Of a DNA stretch of 64,000 nt, positions 54,988 through 64,000 are shown piece by piece. The notes under the pieces are model-generated. The model had not been told where the DNA came from. It did not search any database and saw nothing but the letters and a program-made list of their open reading frames with translations. This DNA is from Ulvibacterium marinum (lineage in GTDB: Bacteria; Bacteroidota; Bacteroidia; Flavobacteriales; Flavobacteriaceae): assembly GCF_003626755.1 (NCBI RefSeq), contig NZ_RBCJ01000001.1, positions 1,364,001 to 1,428,000 on the forward strand, written 5' to 3'. How positions within the stretch are numbered: position 1 is the stretch's first letter; each line of letters opens with the position of its first letter. The translations under genes and the position numbers were made by a program.

Positions 54988-55030
54988 AAATCCCAAACTT
55001 CAATTTCCAAATTCCAAGCTTTTGGGATTT
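54988..55030. repeat. Inverted repeat between groES and groEL
   Basis: AAATCCCAAA (54988-54997) and TTTGGGATTT (55021-55030) form a ten-base stem with a 23-base loop in the intergenic mRNA. It could stabilise or partly terminate the transcript. Confidence 0.5.
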
Positions 55031-55056
55031 GAGATTTGTTTTTTTGGAGTTTGGTT

Positions 55057-55335
55057 TTAAATAATTGCTAAAATGTCACTTTCACGCATCATAAGATAAT
55101 CGGTACCTTCCAATTTTAGTTCCGTACCGGAATATTTTCCGTAGAGAACCGTATCACCCACCTTTACCGTAATCGCTTCATCTTTTGTGCCAGGGCCCAC
55201 GGCAACCACTTTGCCCTGTTGTGGTTTTTCTTTAGCAGTATCCGGGATGTAGATACCGGATGCAGTCTTGGTTTCGGCCGCCATGGGTTCAATAAGAACC
55301 CTATCTGCCAATGGTTTGATGTTAACTTTAGCCAT
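55057..55335 (-). CDS. groS: Co-chaperonin GroES
   Basis: It has 92 residues. [20 protein letters not shown], the mobile loop with [18 protein letters not shown] and the closing [10 protein letters not shown] are all present. It caps GroEL. A sigma-54-like element lies at 55378-55394, about 45 bases before the ATG. Confidence 0.97.
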   Translation of the reverse strand: MAKVNIKPLADRVLIEPMAAETKTASGIYIPDTAKEKPQQGKVVAVGPGTKDEAITVKVGDTVLYGKYSGTELKLEGTDYLMMRESDILAII

Positions 55336-55377
55336 ATTTAATAGTTTTAAATTGATTTAAAAATTCTTGGTTTTACT

Positions 55378-55394
55378 TGACAGAAATTATGCCA
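55378..55394 (-). promoter_or_regulatory. Possible sigma-54-type promoter of groESL
   Basis: TGGCATAATTTCTGTCA on the minus strand has a perfect TGGCA half (-24) and a weaker CTG in place of TTGC (-12) at about the right spacing. No TAnnTTTG box is obvious nearby. A sigma-54 activator gene lies in the same block. Confidence 0.4.
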
Positions 55395-55424
55395 TTTCCT
55401 AAAAACTGACACTTTGTAAAATAA

Positions 55425-55457
55425 AAAATGCCAGCTTGTCATTTTTGCTGGCATTTT
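55425..55457 (-). terminator. Terminator after secG
   Basis: The arms AAAATGCCAGC and GCTGGCATTTT form a perfect 11-base stem with a loop of about 11 bases, 20 bases past the secG stop. Confidence 0.85.
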
Positions 55458-55476
55458 GATATGTTTGTCCAATGGA

Positions 55477-55839
55477 TTACAATGAGTCCGTAGGATCTAC
55501 TCCATCATTTGTTGCAGGTGCTGGAATTTCTTCCGGTACCGTTTCGGGAACCGTTGTTTCTATATCATCCCCTTGAAGCAATTTTGAATCGGCTTGGCCG
55601 AAATTTCCTTTAAGAGCAACATTGGAAGCCAAAATGAGGACCACTAACAAAATGGCCAGGGTCCAAGTACTTTTATCCAGAAAATCTCCGGTCTTTTTTA
55701 CACCACCTACAATTTGGCTGCCCCCTCCACCAAAAGAAGAGGATAGACCACCTCCTTTTGGATTTTGGACCATAATGACCAGGACCAATAGAAAACAGAC
55801 TATGATGATAAGGATCAAAAAAATAGTGAACGTATTCAT
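55477..55839 (-). CDS. secG: Protein translocase subunit SecG
   Basis: It has 120 residues. Two membrane helices (about 4-22 and 58-78) flank the conserved loop VQNPKGGGLSSSFGGGGSQ. The acidic, proline-rich tail (about 95-120) is common in Bacteroidota SecG. It assists SecYEG in protein export. It starts nine bases after the stop of the TPR-like gene. Confidence 0.95.
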   Translation of the reverse strand: MNTFTIFLILIIIVCFLLVLVIMVQNPKGGGLSSSFGGGGSQIVGGVKKTGDFLDKSTWTLAILLVVLILASNVALKGNFGQADSKLLQGDDIETTVPETVPEEIPAPATNDGVDPTDSL

Positions 55840-55847
55840 CTTTTATC

Positions 55848-56771
55848 TTAACTATGTTTTTTCTGTAATTTTTGTATTGCCTTTATGCGGTCTGCAAAGA
55901 AACCACTTTTTTCCGGATATTTCAAACTCAATATCTTATAAGCTTGTACTGCTTTCTTGTACTTTTTTTGCTCCAAATATACCTTGGCCAAAGTTTCGGT
56001 CATCAATTCATTTTTATCAATCTTTACCGATGACTTTATGTCTATATTGGAGTCAGGGTTTTCCCTCGGCACAATTTTGGGATTTTCCGCTATAAACTTG
56101 TCTATTAATTCGAATTTTTTGGTTTTCAGCACCTCTTCCTCGACAGGGAAATGTATCTCTTTTGCTCTTGTGCCCTTTGATGTATTTTTGCTTCTCTTTA
56201 CCGTTTTTAACGAGGCAAGTTTTAACCACTCCGTAAAGGAATATTTCTCTCTTTTAGTGAATGGCAATGGGTCACCTAACTGTAGGCCGTCTTTTGAATT
56301 ATCCTTTTTTTCAGATGAAGTTTCCGCAACTTTTTGGTTTTTGGACTCAAATAGGAGGGGATCCAAGATCTGATCGGCTTCGCCACTGTTTTGGGGAAGG
56401 GGAGCATCCTTGGATTTTTCAATTAAAAAAATACTTTCATTATCCGAGGGTAACACCTCTTCCGAAATGGTTTCGGTATTTGCCAGGGAGGTGGTTTTTC
56501 CTGAAATGGTATCTGCAATATTGTTTTGAAGAAAGTCCCTTGAGGTAATGAAATCGAACAGTATGTCCCGATCCGAGGTATAGGCGGCCGTGACCTTTAG
56601 GGCGTTATTGTACTTAAAGCTATTAAGGTTTTTTAACCCTTTTAAATGAAGTGCCCGCGCAGCCTGGAAATAGGGATATTCATCCAAAACGTCTTCCAGT
56701 TGTTTAGTCTGTACTGGGGATACCACTTTTTCCGGGTATTGAATGAGGTATGTAAATTCTGCTACATTCAA
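55848..56771 (-). CDS. TPR-like protein beside secG
   Basis: It has 307 residues. The N-terminal part has YPYFQAARALHLKGLKNLNS, a helical repeat. A low-complexity charged middle (about 90-200) holds TEWLKLASLK. The C-terminal TPR unit is ETLAKVYLEQKKYKKAVQAY. No signal peptide is seen. It is always found between lptE and secG in related genomes as far as I recall; role unknown. Confidence 0.78.
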   Translation of the reverse strand: MNVAEFTYLIQYPEKVVSPVQTKQLEDVLDEYPYFQAARALHLKGLKNLNSFKYNNALKVTAAYTSDRDILFDFITSRDFLQNNIADTISGKTTSLANTETISEEVLPSDNESIFLIEKSKDAPLPQNSGEADQILDPLLFESKNQKVAETSSEKKDNSKDGLQLGDPLPFTKREKYSFTEWLKLASLKTVKRSKNTSKGTRAKEIHFPVEEEVLKTKKFELIDKFIAENPKIVPRENPDSNIDIKSSVKIDKNELMTETLAKVYLEQKKYKKAVQAYKILSLKYPEKSGFFADRIKAIQKLQKKHS

Positions 56772-56863
56772 GATATAAGGCTACAAGCTTATTTTCAAAT
56801 TAAACTCTTTCAATATTGTGCTTCCAACTTCATTTTTCATATTTCCAAGCTAGTATTTGTATT

Positions 56864-57382
56864 TTACCAATCCGCCAGGGATTCGTTAAAGATATCTTGG
56901 GTTATCCGTTCAAAAATAACTTCGTGTGCCTCAGACTGTATAGCCGTCAACTGTACATTTGCGTCATAATCAAAGAAAAAGGAGAATCGTTGTTCAAAAT
57001 CGGCATCCTCTTTGGTCTTGTTGTAGAAGCGAACCTTTACCGCCATCGAAAGTCTATTTTGCGCCGCTCTCTGTTGTGCGGTTGCCGTCATTGGGGACAC
57101 ACGATATTCAACAATTTCGCCTTCATAGAGCAAATCCCCATTGGAAGAAGTAAGCTGCAAGCTAGTCTGATTTAGGATTCTGTCCTGTAGCGCCAGGGTG
57201 AAGTCCCTATCCAAACCCGGGGCAAAAACAGATCCCGGGCTTTGGGTGGCATAATTTTGAAAGTAGGGAACCTGAAAAGTCTCTGCCGTACCAACATCTC
57301 CACCGGTAAAATTATACACTCCACAACCACTTATTAAAATGGTAAGGATTACTATTGGAATTCTGTATTTGGATTTATGCAC
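56864..57382 (-). CDS. lptE: LPS-assembly lipoprotein, LptE family
   Basis: It has 172 residues. The lipobox is in ILISGCGVY. The beta-rich body includes DFTLALQDRILNQTSLQL and LLYEGEIVEYRVSPMTATAQ, as in LptE/RlpB proteins that plug LptD. This agrees with the LPS genes elsewhere in the window. Upstream is the sigma-54 activator gene, 109 bases away. Confidence 0.85.
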   Translation of the reverse strand: MHKSKYRIPIVILTILISGCGVYNFTGGDVGTAETFQVPYFQNYATQSPGSVFAPGLDRDFTLALQDRILNQTSLQLTSSNGDLLYEGEIVEYRVSPMTATAQQRAAQNRLSMAVKVRFYNKTKEDADFEQRFSFFFDYDANVQLTAIQSEAHEVIFERITQDIFNESLADW

Positions 57383-57491
57383 GCTTCCTTTTTAAACCAA
57401 GAATAAAAAATATAGAACGAATAAAAAAAGTTTTCACTTTCTTTTATGACCAAATCCCTTGGAAATTCTCTTTTTAACCGAAACCCCAACC

Positions 57492-58760
57492 TCAAAGGTC
57501 ATATTGCTTTATTTTTCTATATAAGGTACGCTCCGAGATGCCCAATTCCGCAGCTGCCGCTTTTCGTTTCCCTCTGTTGCGCTCCAAGGACTTTTTGATC
57601 AATTCTATTTCCTTTTCTTGTAAAGATAGGGTTTCTTCTTCCTCTATCTCTTCTGCAAAATGATATTTGTCCTCTTGGGGCTGGGTATATGTTTGGGGTT
57701 CTACATGGGGTTCTGGAAGTTGCAGGACCTCCATGGAGGTACTTTCCTCTTCTTGTGCCTCTTCCCCATTGCTCCCATATATTTTCCGGATAAGCGTTTC
57801 GTTCTCTTCCTGTACCTTGGCAGAATCCTTGTTCTTAAGTAACTCCAGGGTAAGTTTCTTCAGATCATTAAGATCTCCCTTCATGTCGAACAGTACCTTG
57901 TACAGTATTTCCCGTTCATTGCTAAAATTCCCTTCTTCACTCTTTTGGTCTATAACCGCGGGGAGATTACTTCTGTTGGCATTGGGAAGGTAACCGTTTA
58001 GTACATATGCGGATATGTTTCTTTCTTCTTCAAGTACCGAAATCTGTTCCGCTATATTGCGTAATTGCCTCACGTTACCGGGCCATCGGTGTTTTAGGAG
58101 CAATTGAACGGCATCGTCCTCCAACCGTATTGTGGGCATTTTGTATTTCTGGCCAAAATCCGAAGCGAATTTCCTGAACAAAAGATGAATATCCCCTTGA
58201 CGTTCGCGCAAAGGAGGAATATTGATTTCAACGGTACTTAACCTGTAGTATAGGTCTTCCCTGAACTTTTCTTTCTTTATGGCATCCAGCATATCCATGT
58301 TGGTGGCGGCTACAATACGTACGTCCGTTTTTTGTACTTGTGAAGATCCCACCTTTAAAAATTCACCGTTCTCCAAAACCCGTAACAGGCGTACCTGGGT
58401 CGTAAGTGGAAGTTCTCCGACTTCATCAAGGAATATGGTCCCGCCATCGGCTACTTCAAAGTATCCGCTCCGGGTTTGCGTAGCACCGGTAAAAGAGCCT
58501 TTTTCATGACCAAAAAGCTCACTATCTATGGTGCCCTCGGGGATGGCCCCACAGTTCACCGCAATGTATTTTGCGTGTTTTCTATGGGACAGGGAATGTA
58601 TGATTTTTGGAACGGCTTCCTTACCTACACCACTTTCGCCGGTGACCAAGACCGAAATATCTGTCGGTGCCACTTGAATGGCTTTTTCCAATGCCCTGTT
58701 TAGTTTGGGGTCATTGCCAATTATTTCGAAACGTTGTTTTATTGCTTGTACTGATTCCAT
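57492..58760 (-). CDS. Sigma-54-dependent transcriptional activator
   Basis: It has 422 residues. An AAA+ domain starts near residue 8 with no receiver or sensor domain before it: Walker A GESGVGKE, the sigma-54-contacting loop GSFTGA (in place of GAFTGA), and Walker B GGTIFLDEVGELPL. After a linker of low complexity, the Fis-type HTH is at the C-terminus (KAAAAELGISERTLYRKIK). The lack of an N-terminal sensor means that its activity is set by partners or by level. Confidence 0.94.
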   Translation of the reverse strand: MESVQAIKQRFEIIGNDPKLNRALEKAIQVAPTDISVLVTGESGVGKEAVPKIIHSLSHRKHAKYIAVNCGAIPEGTIDSELFGHEKGSFTGATQTRSGYFEVADGGTIFLDEVGELPLTTQVRLLRVLENGEFLKVGSSQVQKTDVRIVAATNMDMLDAIKKEKFREDLYYRLSTVEINIPPLRERQGDIHLLFRKFASDFGQKYKMPTIRLEDDAVQLLLKHRWPGNVRQLRNIAEQISVLEEERNISAYVLNGYLPNANRSNLPAVIDQKSEEGNFSNEREILYKVLFDMKGDLNDLKKLTLELLKNKDSAKVQEENETLIRKIYGSNGEEAQEEESTSMEVLQLPEPHVEPQTYTQPQEDKYHFAEEIEEEETLSLQEKEIELIKKSLERNRGKRKAAAAELGISERTLYRKIKQYDL

Positions 58761-58830
58761 TTAGTTTCTTGCATTCCTTCCGGATGAAAATGCCGTTTAC
58801 GGCACAGTTCAAATACGGAATTCCAAAAAG

Positions 58831-60276
58831 TCAATTGTTAGCTGTATATCCTATTGCTTCACCTATTAAGGTAGCCGAGGTACACTCGTTTATCTTTACG
58901 TTTACAAAATCCCCAACATGGTAATTTTCCTTGGGAAATACTACAACGGTATTTTGGGAATTACGTCCCATCCAATGGACCTCCGATTTTTTGGAAGACC
59001 CTTCTATTAAGACTTCCTCAATTTTTCCCAAATGCTGTTGGGTTCTATAAAGCCCATGTTTTTGCTGGAGATCTATAATTTCGCGTAACCTTCTTTTTTT
59101 GGTTTCCTCAGGGATATCATCCTTCAATTTTCTTGCTGCCAAGGTGCCTGGCCTTTCCGAATAGGCGAACATAAAACCGAAATCATACTTCACATATTCC
59201 ATTAGGGACAATGTATCCTTGTGATCTTCTTCGGTTTCCGTGGGAAACCCAGTGATCATATCTTGGCTTATGGCACAATCCGGCAATATTCTGCGGATGT
59301 TCGCTATCAAATCAAAATATTCCTCACGGGTATGTAAACGGTTCATCGCTTTTAGAATGCGATTACTGCCGCTTTGTACCGGTAAGTGAATGTAATTACA
59401 TATATTATCGTGCTTGGCCATGGTCTTTATGACATCTAAGGTCATATCTTGCGGATTGGAAGTAGAAAAACGGATACGCATTTTGGGCTGCGCGAGAGCT
59501 ACCATTTCCAATAACCCGGCAAAATTAACTGCAGTGGCTTTCTGTATTTCCGATGCTTTTTCAAATTCCTTCTTAAGTCCGCCACCATACCATAGGTAGC
59601 TGTCCACGTTTTGCCCTAGCAATGTTACCTCCTTGAACCCTTTTTTCCAGAGATCATTTACCTCGGCTACAATGGAAAGTGGGTCCCGGCTGCGTTCGCG
59701 ACCTCTCGTAAAGGGAACCACACAAAAGGTGCACATATTGTCACATCCTCGGGTAATGGATACAAAAGCGGTTACACCATTGGAGTTCAATCGGACAGGG
59801 GCCACATCGCCATATGTTTCGTCCTTGGAAAGGATAACGTTTACTGCATTTCGGCCTTCGTCGATTTCCTGTATAAGATTGGGCAAGTCTTTATAGGCAT
59901 CCGGACCTACCACCATATCAACTATCTTTTCCTCTTCCAAGAGCTTATCCTTTAACCGCTCCGCCATACAGCCCAGAACACCCACCTTCATATGGGGTTT
60001 GGTTTTTTTTACCGCATTGAATTTTTCCAAACGTTTTCTGACGGTTGTCTCTGCTTTTTCGCGAATAGAACAGGTGTTTACCAAAACCAGATCGGCCTCC
60101 TCAAGGACATTCGTTGTATTGAATCCTTGTTTGGACAAGATAGAAGCCACAATTTCACTATCGGAAAAATTCATTTGACAGCCATAACTTTCTATGTACA
60201 GCTTACGTGTATTGCCTTGGTTGCTTTCCAAAGTAAGCGTGTTGCCCTGAACCGATTCGTCAATTACTTTCTCCAT
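58831..60276 (-). CDS. miaB: tRNA-2-methylthio-N6-dimethylallyladenosine synthase MiaB
   Basis: It has 481 residues from the ATG at 60276; a start 40 codons earlier lacks support. The N-terminal UPF0004 domain has cysteines in [23 protein letters not shown] and LGCMAERL for one iron-sulfur cluster. The radical SAM core has [15 protein letters not shown] for the other. A TRAM domain closes the protein. It adds a methylthio group to A37 of certain tRNAs. A -7 box TATCTTTG lies at 60312-60319. Confidence 0.96.
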   Translation of the reverse strand: MEKVIDESVQGNTLTLESNQGNTRKLYIESYGCQMNFSDSEIVASILSKQGFNTTNVLEEADLVLVNTCSIREKAETTVRKRLEKFNAVKKTKPHMKVGVLGCMAERLKDKLLEEEKIVDMVVGPDAYKDLPNLIQEIDEGRNAVNVILSKDETYGDVAPVRLNSNGVTAFVSITRGCDNMCTFCVVPFTRGRERSRDPLSIVAEVNDLWKKGFKEVTLLGQNVDSYLWYGGGLKKEFEKASEIQKATAVNFAGLLEMVALAQPKMRIRFSTSNPQDMTLDVIKTMAKHDNICNYIHLPVQSGSNRILKAMNRLHTREEYFDLIANIRRILPDCAISQDMITGFPTETEEDHKDTLSLMEYVKYDFGFMFAYSERPGTLAARKLKDDIPEETKKRRLREIIDLQQKHGLYRTQQHLGKIEEVLIEGSSKKSEVHWMGRNSQNTVVVFPKENYHVGDFVNVKINECTSATLIGEAIGYTANN

Positions 60277-60311
60277 GGAATACCTACTATCTTTCGTGGA
60301 ATTTAGGAAGG

Positions 60312-60319
60312 CAAAGATA
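60312..60319 (-). promoter_or_regulatory. miaB -7 element
   Basis: TATCTTTG on the minus strand, 35 bases before the ATG at 60276. It supports the shorter start because it lies inside the longer frame. Confidence 0.5.
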
Positions 60320-60613
60320 ATACTAAATTCAAAGTTGTGACATAATGACAGTTTGTTTTGCAATATTTTATGCGTTATCTCGCCATTTGAGGGCATGTCC
60401 TATTGTTTATCGGGATGTTATGGCCGTAGTAAGTACTATAAATCTTCAAGGTTTTTCCCAAAGTACCGCGGAAAAAACCCAACATCTAGTATCCATAAGA
60501 ATGATAAACTCTGATACCGGAAATCAATTTTCTTAAGATTGTCATTACAAACCAACGCAACGGTATCTCATTACATGCATCTATTATTCAACAACCCAAT
60601 AAATAAATATGTT

Positions 60614-61861
60614 ATGAAAAAGAAATTGCTATTGCTACTCGTGGTAGCTTCGTTGGGATTTATTTCCTGCGACGATAACGAGGACGATGGGAGGTATGCG
60701 GACTATCTAGTGGCGCGCCCATTGAAGATTACTAAGACGGAATTTAAAAATGGTGTGGATGTCATAGCTCCTTTGCCCATTGAGGAATCGGGAAAGATTT
60801 ATGCTTATCAGGATTACATTTTTGTCAATGACAAATACAGGGGCGTTCACGTCATAGACAATAGTAATCCAAATGCCCCAAAAAAGATCTCCTTTATTAA
60901 AATTGCCGGTAATGTGGATATTTCCGTAAAAGATGACTATCTATATGCTGATAGCCTCATGGACCTTATCGTTTTGGATATTTCGGACATTACCAACATT
61001 ACTATCGTGAATCGATTGGAAAATGTACTTAGGGACAATGTAATTTGGCCTTTGGGAGTCGATTTTTTTGAACAAACGAATTTTGATTATGAGAATGAAA
61101 TTATCGTTGGATGGGAAGTGGTTACAGAGCGTCGCCTAATTTCCGAATACGAGGAACGTTTTCTAAACAGAGGGGATGCTTTGTTTGCGGAAGCTGCCAA
61201 TGATGCGGGCACCGGACAAGGTGGTTCTTTAGCACGATTTAAGATTGTTGGCGATTTTCTATATGCTGTAGATAGCCATAACATTAATATCTTTAATATA
61301 GAGGATTTGGAAAATCCACAGGATTTAGAGGATGTTTATGCCGGGTTTGATATTGAAACAATTTTTAATCGTGGAGAACATTTGTTTCTCGGAAGTATGC
61401 GTGGGATGTATATATATGATATTTCTTCCCCAGCTACCCCTACCTTCGTATCAGAGTTTCAACACGGCACTGCTTGTGACCCAGTAGTCGTGGATGGAGA
61501 CTACGCGTATGTTACCCTCCGGGGCGGTAACGGTTGTGGCGCAACGGAAAGCGGATTGTTTATTGTGGATATTTCCAATATCTCCAGTCCGGAATTAAAA
61601 ATTTCCTACCCCATGGACGGCCCATACGGACTTGGTATAAAGGATGAAAAGCTGTTCGTTTGTGATGGCGAATCAGGTCTTAAGGTATACGATAAGACCA
61701 ATGTGGAAGATTTGGTATCCCTAAACCATTTTAAGGACATTTTTACGTTTGATGTCATTCCCTTGGATAATTCCCTTTTGATGGTGGGAGATGAGGTGTT
61801 GTACCAATACGAATATTTGCAAGATGATATTAAATTAATGAGTACCCTCCAGCTTGATTAA
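60614..61861 (+). CDS. LVIVD-repeat lipoprotein
   Basis: It has 415 residues from the ATG at 60614, which opens a lipoprotein signal (LLLLLVVASLGFISCDDNED). The mature part is a beta-propeller of LVIVD-type repeats: YRGVHVIDNSNPNAPKKISF, LIVLDISDITNIT, MYIYDISSPATPTFVSE and LFIVDISNISSPELKIS. It lies on the cell surface or in the periplasm; ligand unknown. A perfect terminator follows 19 bases after the stop. Confidence 0.88.
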   Translation: MKKKLLLLLVVASLGFISCDDNEDDGRYADYLVARPLKITKTEFKNGVDVIAPLPIEESGKIYAYQDYIFVNDKYRGVHVIDNSNPNAPKKISFIKIAGNVDISVKDDYLYADSLMDLIVLDISDITNITIVNRLENVLRDNVIWPLGVDFFEQTNFDYENEIIVGWEVVTERRLISEYEERFLNRGDALFAEAANDAGTGQGGSLARFKIVGDFLYAVDSHNINIFNIEDLENPQDLEDVYAGFDIETIFNRGEHLFLGSMRGMYIYDISSPATPTFVSEFQHGTACDPVVVDGDYAYVTLRGGNGCGATESGLFIVDISNISSPELKISYPMDGPYGLGIKDEKLFVCDGESGLKVYDKTNVEDLVSLNHFKDIFTFDVIPLDNSLLMVGDEVLYQYEYLQDDIKLMSTLQLD

Positions 61862-61880
61862 AACATTATATAAGACAGAA

Positions 61881-61907
61881 AAAGCCCCGGAATTCCGGGG
61901 CTTTTTT
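61881..61907 (+). terminator. Strong terminator before topA
   Basis: AAAGCCCCGG-AATT-CCGGGGCTTT followed by T residues; a perfect 10-base stem. Confidence 0.92.
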
Positions 61908-61930
61908 ATGCAAGACTATAGCGCGGATAG

Positions 61931-61959
61931 TTTCAAATTAAAAATTTCGGTTACTTTTG
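61931..61959 (+). promoter_or_regulatory. topA promoter candidate
   Basis: TTTC (61931-61934), 17 bases, then TACTTTTG (61952-61959), 19 bases before the ATG. The -7 box is exact and the -33 box is one base off. Confidence 0.5.
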
Positions 61960-61978
61960 TTCCTTCAAAAACCGTTGC

Positions 61979-64000
61979 ATGGCAAAGAATTTAGTGATCG
62001 TTGAGTCGCCTGCCAAGGCAAAGACGATAGAGAAATTTTTAGGGAAGGATTACAAAGTGGAATCCAGTTTTGGACACATTGCGGACTTGCCTTCCAAGGA
62101 GCTTGGCGTAGATGTAGATAATAATTTTGAGCCCAAATATATAGTAGACAAGGAGAAAAAGGCATTGGTCAAGAAATTAAAGGATCTTGCCAAAAAAGCG
62201 GATACCATATGGTTGGCCAGTGATGAAGATCGTGAAGGGGAAGCCATTTCTTGGCATTTGACCGAAACTTTGGATTTGGATAAGAAAAAGACCAAGCGAA
62301 TCGTTTTTAACTCCATTACCAAATCTGCTATCCAGAAGGCCATTGAGAATCCACGCGATATCAATTACAATTTGGTTAACGCCCAACAGGCGAGGCGGGT
62401 ATTGGATCGTTTGGTAGGCTATCAACTCTCGCCCGTACTATGGAAAAAAATTAAGCCAGGACTTTCGGCCGGTAGGGTCCAATCGGTTGCAGTAAGGCTG
62501 ATCGTTGAAAGGGAACGTGATATAGAGGTATTTAAGCCGGAAGCTTCCTTTAAGATTTCGGCAGAATTCAAGACCGCCGATGGGGGCGTCTTTATGGCCA
62601 AATTGAATAAGACCTTTGCATCCAAGGATGAAGCAGGGGCCTTTTTAAAAAAGAACCTTGGAGCCATTTTTTCAGTAGGGAACCTCGACAAGAAACCCGC
62701 TAAAAAATCTCCATCGGCACCATTTACTACTTCTACCTTGCAGCAAGAGGCCTCCCGCAAACTCTATTTTTCGGTGGGGCGTACCATGCAGGTTGCCCAA
62801 CGCTTATACGAGGCCGGACTTATTACCTATATGAGAACGGATAGCGTTAACCTCTCCGGTGAAGCCATTGCTATGGCCAAAGAGGCCATTATTGAAAATT
62901 ATGGAAACGAATACAGTAGCGTAAGGAATTTTAAGGGAAAGTCAAAAGGTGCTCAGGAAGCGCATGAGGCCATACGGCCTACCAACATAACCAACCAATC
63001 ACCATCCTTGGAGCGGGACCAGTCCAAATTGTACGAACTTATTTGGAAACGGACCATTGCGTCACAAATGAGCGATGCCCAATTGGAACGTACCAATGTT
63101 AAGATTAAGTCGAACACCCATGGCGAGGAATTTACGGCCAACGGGGAGGTAATCAAATTTGATGGTTTCCTAAAGGTGTATATGGAAGGGATCGATGATG
63201 AGGATAGGGCCGAAGAACAGGAAGGCATGTTGCCGGCCATGAAGGAAGGTGATGTTCTGGACAATACATACATTTCGGCTACCGAGCGTTTCACAAGACC
63301 GCCATATCGATTTACTGAAGCTTCTTTGGTAAAGAAATTGGAGGAACTCGGTATTGGAAGACCTTCCACATATGCGCCTACTATTTCTACCATTCAGAAC
63401 AGGGGCTATGTGGAAAAAGGCACCATAGAAGGTACAGAAAGAAATTACGTTCAATTAGTATTGGATTCCGGAAAAATACAGGAAAAAAAGCTTGCCGAAA
63501 CCGTAGGTTCCGATAAGGGCAAGCTCGTTCCCACGGATATAGGCATGATCGTAAATGACTTTTTGGTAAGCCATTTCGCCAATATTTTGGATTACAACTT
63601 TACCGCCAAGGTCGAAGAAAACTTTGATGAAATTGCCGAAGGTGAAGAGGATTGGCAAAAAATAATGCAGGATTTTTATAAGGATTTTCGGCCCAATGTT
63701 GAGCATGTGGAGGAAAACGCCGATCGAGCCAGTGGGGAGCGAGTATTGGGAACGGATCCCGATACAGGTAGACAGGTGGCCGTACGTCTTGGAAGATTTG
63801 GACCTATGGTTCAAATAGGAACGGTAGAAGAGGAGGAAAAGCCTTTGTTTGCCAGTCTTTTGCCAGACCAGTCCCTTAACACCATTACCTACGAAGAGGC
63901 TATGGAGTTGTTTCAACTTCCCAGAAAATTAGGGGCTTACAAGGGAGAAGACATAGAAGCTAGTGTGGGTCGTTATGGTCCGTATGTTCGTTTCGGAAAG
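61979..64000 (+). CDS. topA: DNA topoisomerase I (3' truncated by the window)
   Basis: 674 codons are visible and the frame is still open at the right edge. The Toprim domain has NLVIVESPAKAKTIEKFLG at the start and ASDEDREGEAISWHL with the acidic metal residues. The catalytic tyrosine is Y284 in TYMRTDS. GLSAGRVQSVAVRLI and GIGRPSTYAPTISTI are further family motifs. The C-terminal DNA-binding repeats begin near GERVLGTDPDTGRQV. It relaxes negative supercoils. The ATG at 61979 is the only reasonable start. Confidence 0.97.
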   Translation, partial: MAKNLVIVESPAKAKTIEKFLGKDYKVESSFGHIADLPSKELGVDVDNNFEPKYIVDKEKKALVKKLKDLAKKADTIWLASDEDREGEAISWHLTETLDLDKKKTKRIVFNSITKSAIQKAIENPRDINYNLVNAQQARRVLDRLVGYQLSPVLWKKIKPGLSAGRVQSVAVRLIVERERDIEVFKPEASFKISAEFKTADGGVFMAKLNKTFASKDEAGAFLKKNLGAIFSVGNLDKKPAKKSPSAPFTTSTLQQEASRKLYFSVGRTMQVAQRLYEAGLITYMRTDSVNLSGEAIAMAKEAIIENYGNEYSSVRNFKGKSKGAQEAHEAIRPTNITNQSPSLERDQSKLYELIWKRTIASQMSDAQLERTNVKIKSNTHGEEFTANGEVIKFDGFLKVYMEGIDDEDRAEEQEGMLPAMKEGDVLDNTYISATERFTRPPYRFTEASLVKKLEELGIGRPSTYAPTISTIQNRGYVEKGTIEGTERNYVQLVLDSGKIQEKKLAETVGSDKGKLVPTDIGMIVNDFLVSHFANILDYNFTAKVEENFDEIAEGEEDWQKIMQDFYKDFRPNVEHVEENADRASGERVLGTDPDTGRQVAVRLGRFGPMVQIGTVEEEEKPLFASLLPDQSLNTITYEEAMELFQLPRKLGAYKGEDIEASVGRYGPYVRFGK

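Noticed and set aside
61965-63916. Several minus-strand frames at the right end
   Set aside because: They are antisense to topA, whose plus-strand frame is continuous from 61979 to the edge and has all family motifs.

Overview
The window reads as the chromosome of a member of the Bacteroidota, most likely family Flavobacteriaceae. The evidence is the gene content and order (coaX, outer-membrane protein, TPR protein, lptC, CNNM protein, SurA/PpiD-like PPIase; miaB, sigma-54 activator, lptE, TPR protein, secG, groES, groEL; surE, small membrane protein, lpxB), HYC_CC_PP and GYDIA-type proteins, class II HMG-CoA reductase, and promoters of the TTTG-N19-TAnnTTTG type. The best promoter matches this consensus exactly in front of tRNA-Phe. 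A marine flavobacterium is my inference.

Left flank (1-2736): a truncated serine hydrolase, a CPBP-family membrane protease gene broken by two frameshifts and a stop, and an AraC-type regulator on the opposite strand.

Genomic island (about 2737-14120): an 11.4-kb element lies against the 3' end of tRNA-Phe and is bounded by a 13-bp direct repeat that copies the tRNA 3' end. It carries a tyrosine integrase just inside the distal att copy, an excisionase-like HTH protein, a Rha-type regulator and a small serine recombinase with two palindromic sites upstream. It also holds cargo with no recognised function: two membrane-anchored coiled-coil proteins, a GIY-YIG-like protein, a HEPN-like protein with an RNxxxH motif, a two-gene unit of small proteins behind a double operator, and a large secreted protein. 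Its tRNA-proximal end is decayed, with remnants of a large serine recombinase and of a possible DUF6371-like protein. This is the part most likely to hold something undescribed, possibly a defence or inter-element conflict cassette.

Core region (14182-64000): envelope biogenesis (coaX to PPIase cluster), a mevalonate-pathway pair (HMG-CoA reductase and GHMP kinase), peptide use (DPP IV-like peptidase and POT transporter), ComEC, an NlpC/P60 hydrolase, lpxB, surE, a C-terminal processing protease, an SLC13 permease, msrA/msrB, a secreted nuclease, the mreBCD-mrdA-rodA shape operon, purH and a free-Met-sulfoxide reductase. These are followed by a metal-handling locus (HYC_CC_PP protein, HMA-MauE fusion, TonB receptor, HMA protein, outer-membrane protein, DUF3179 protein), the groESL-secG-lptE-sigma-54-activator-miaB block, a LVIVD lipoprotein, and the start of topA, which runs off the right edge.

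Regulation visible in the sequence: several -7 elements (TAnnTTTG), four of them exactly 4 nt before the ATG, which suggests leaderless mRNAs; a possible sigma-54-like element before groES; and several strong hairpin terminators.
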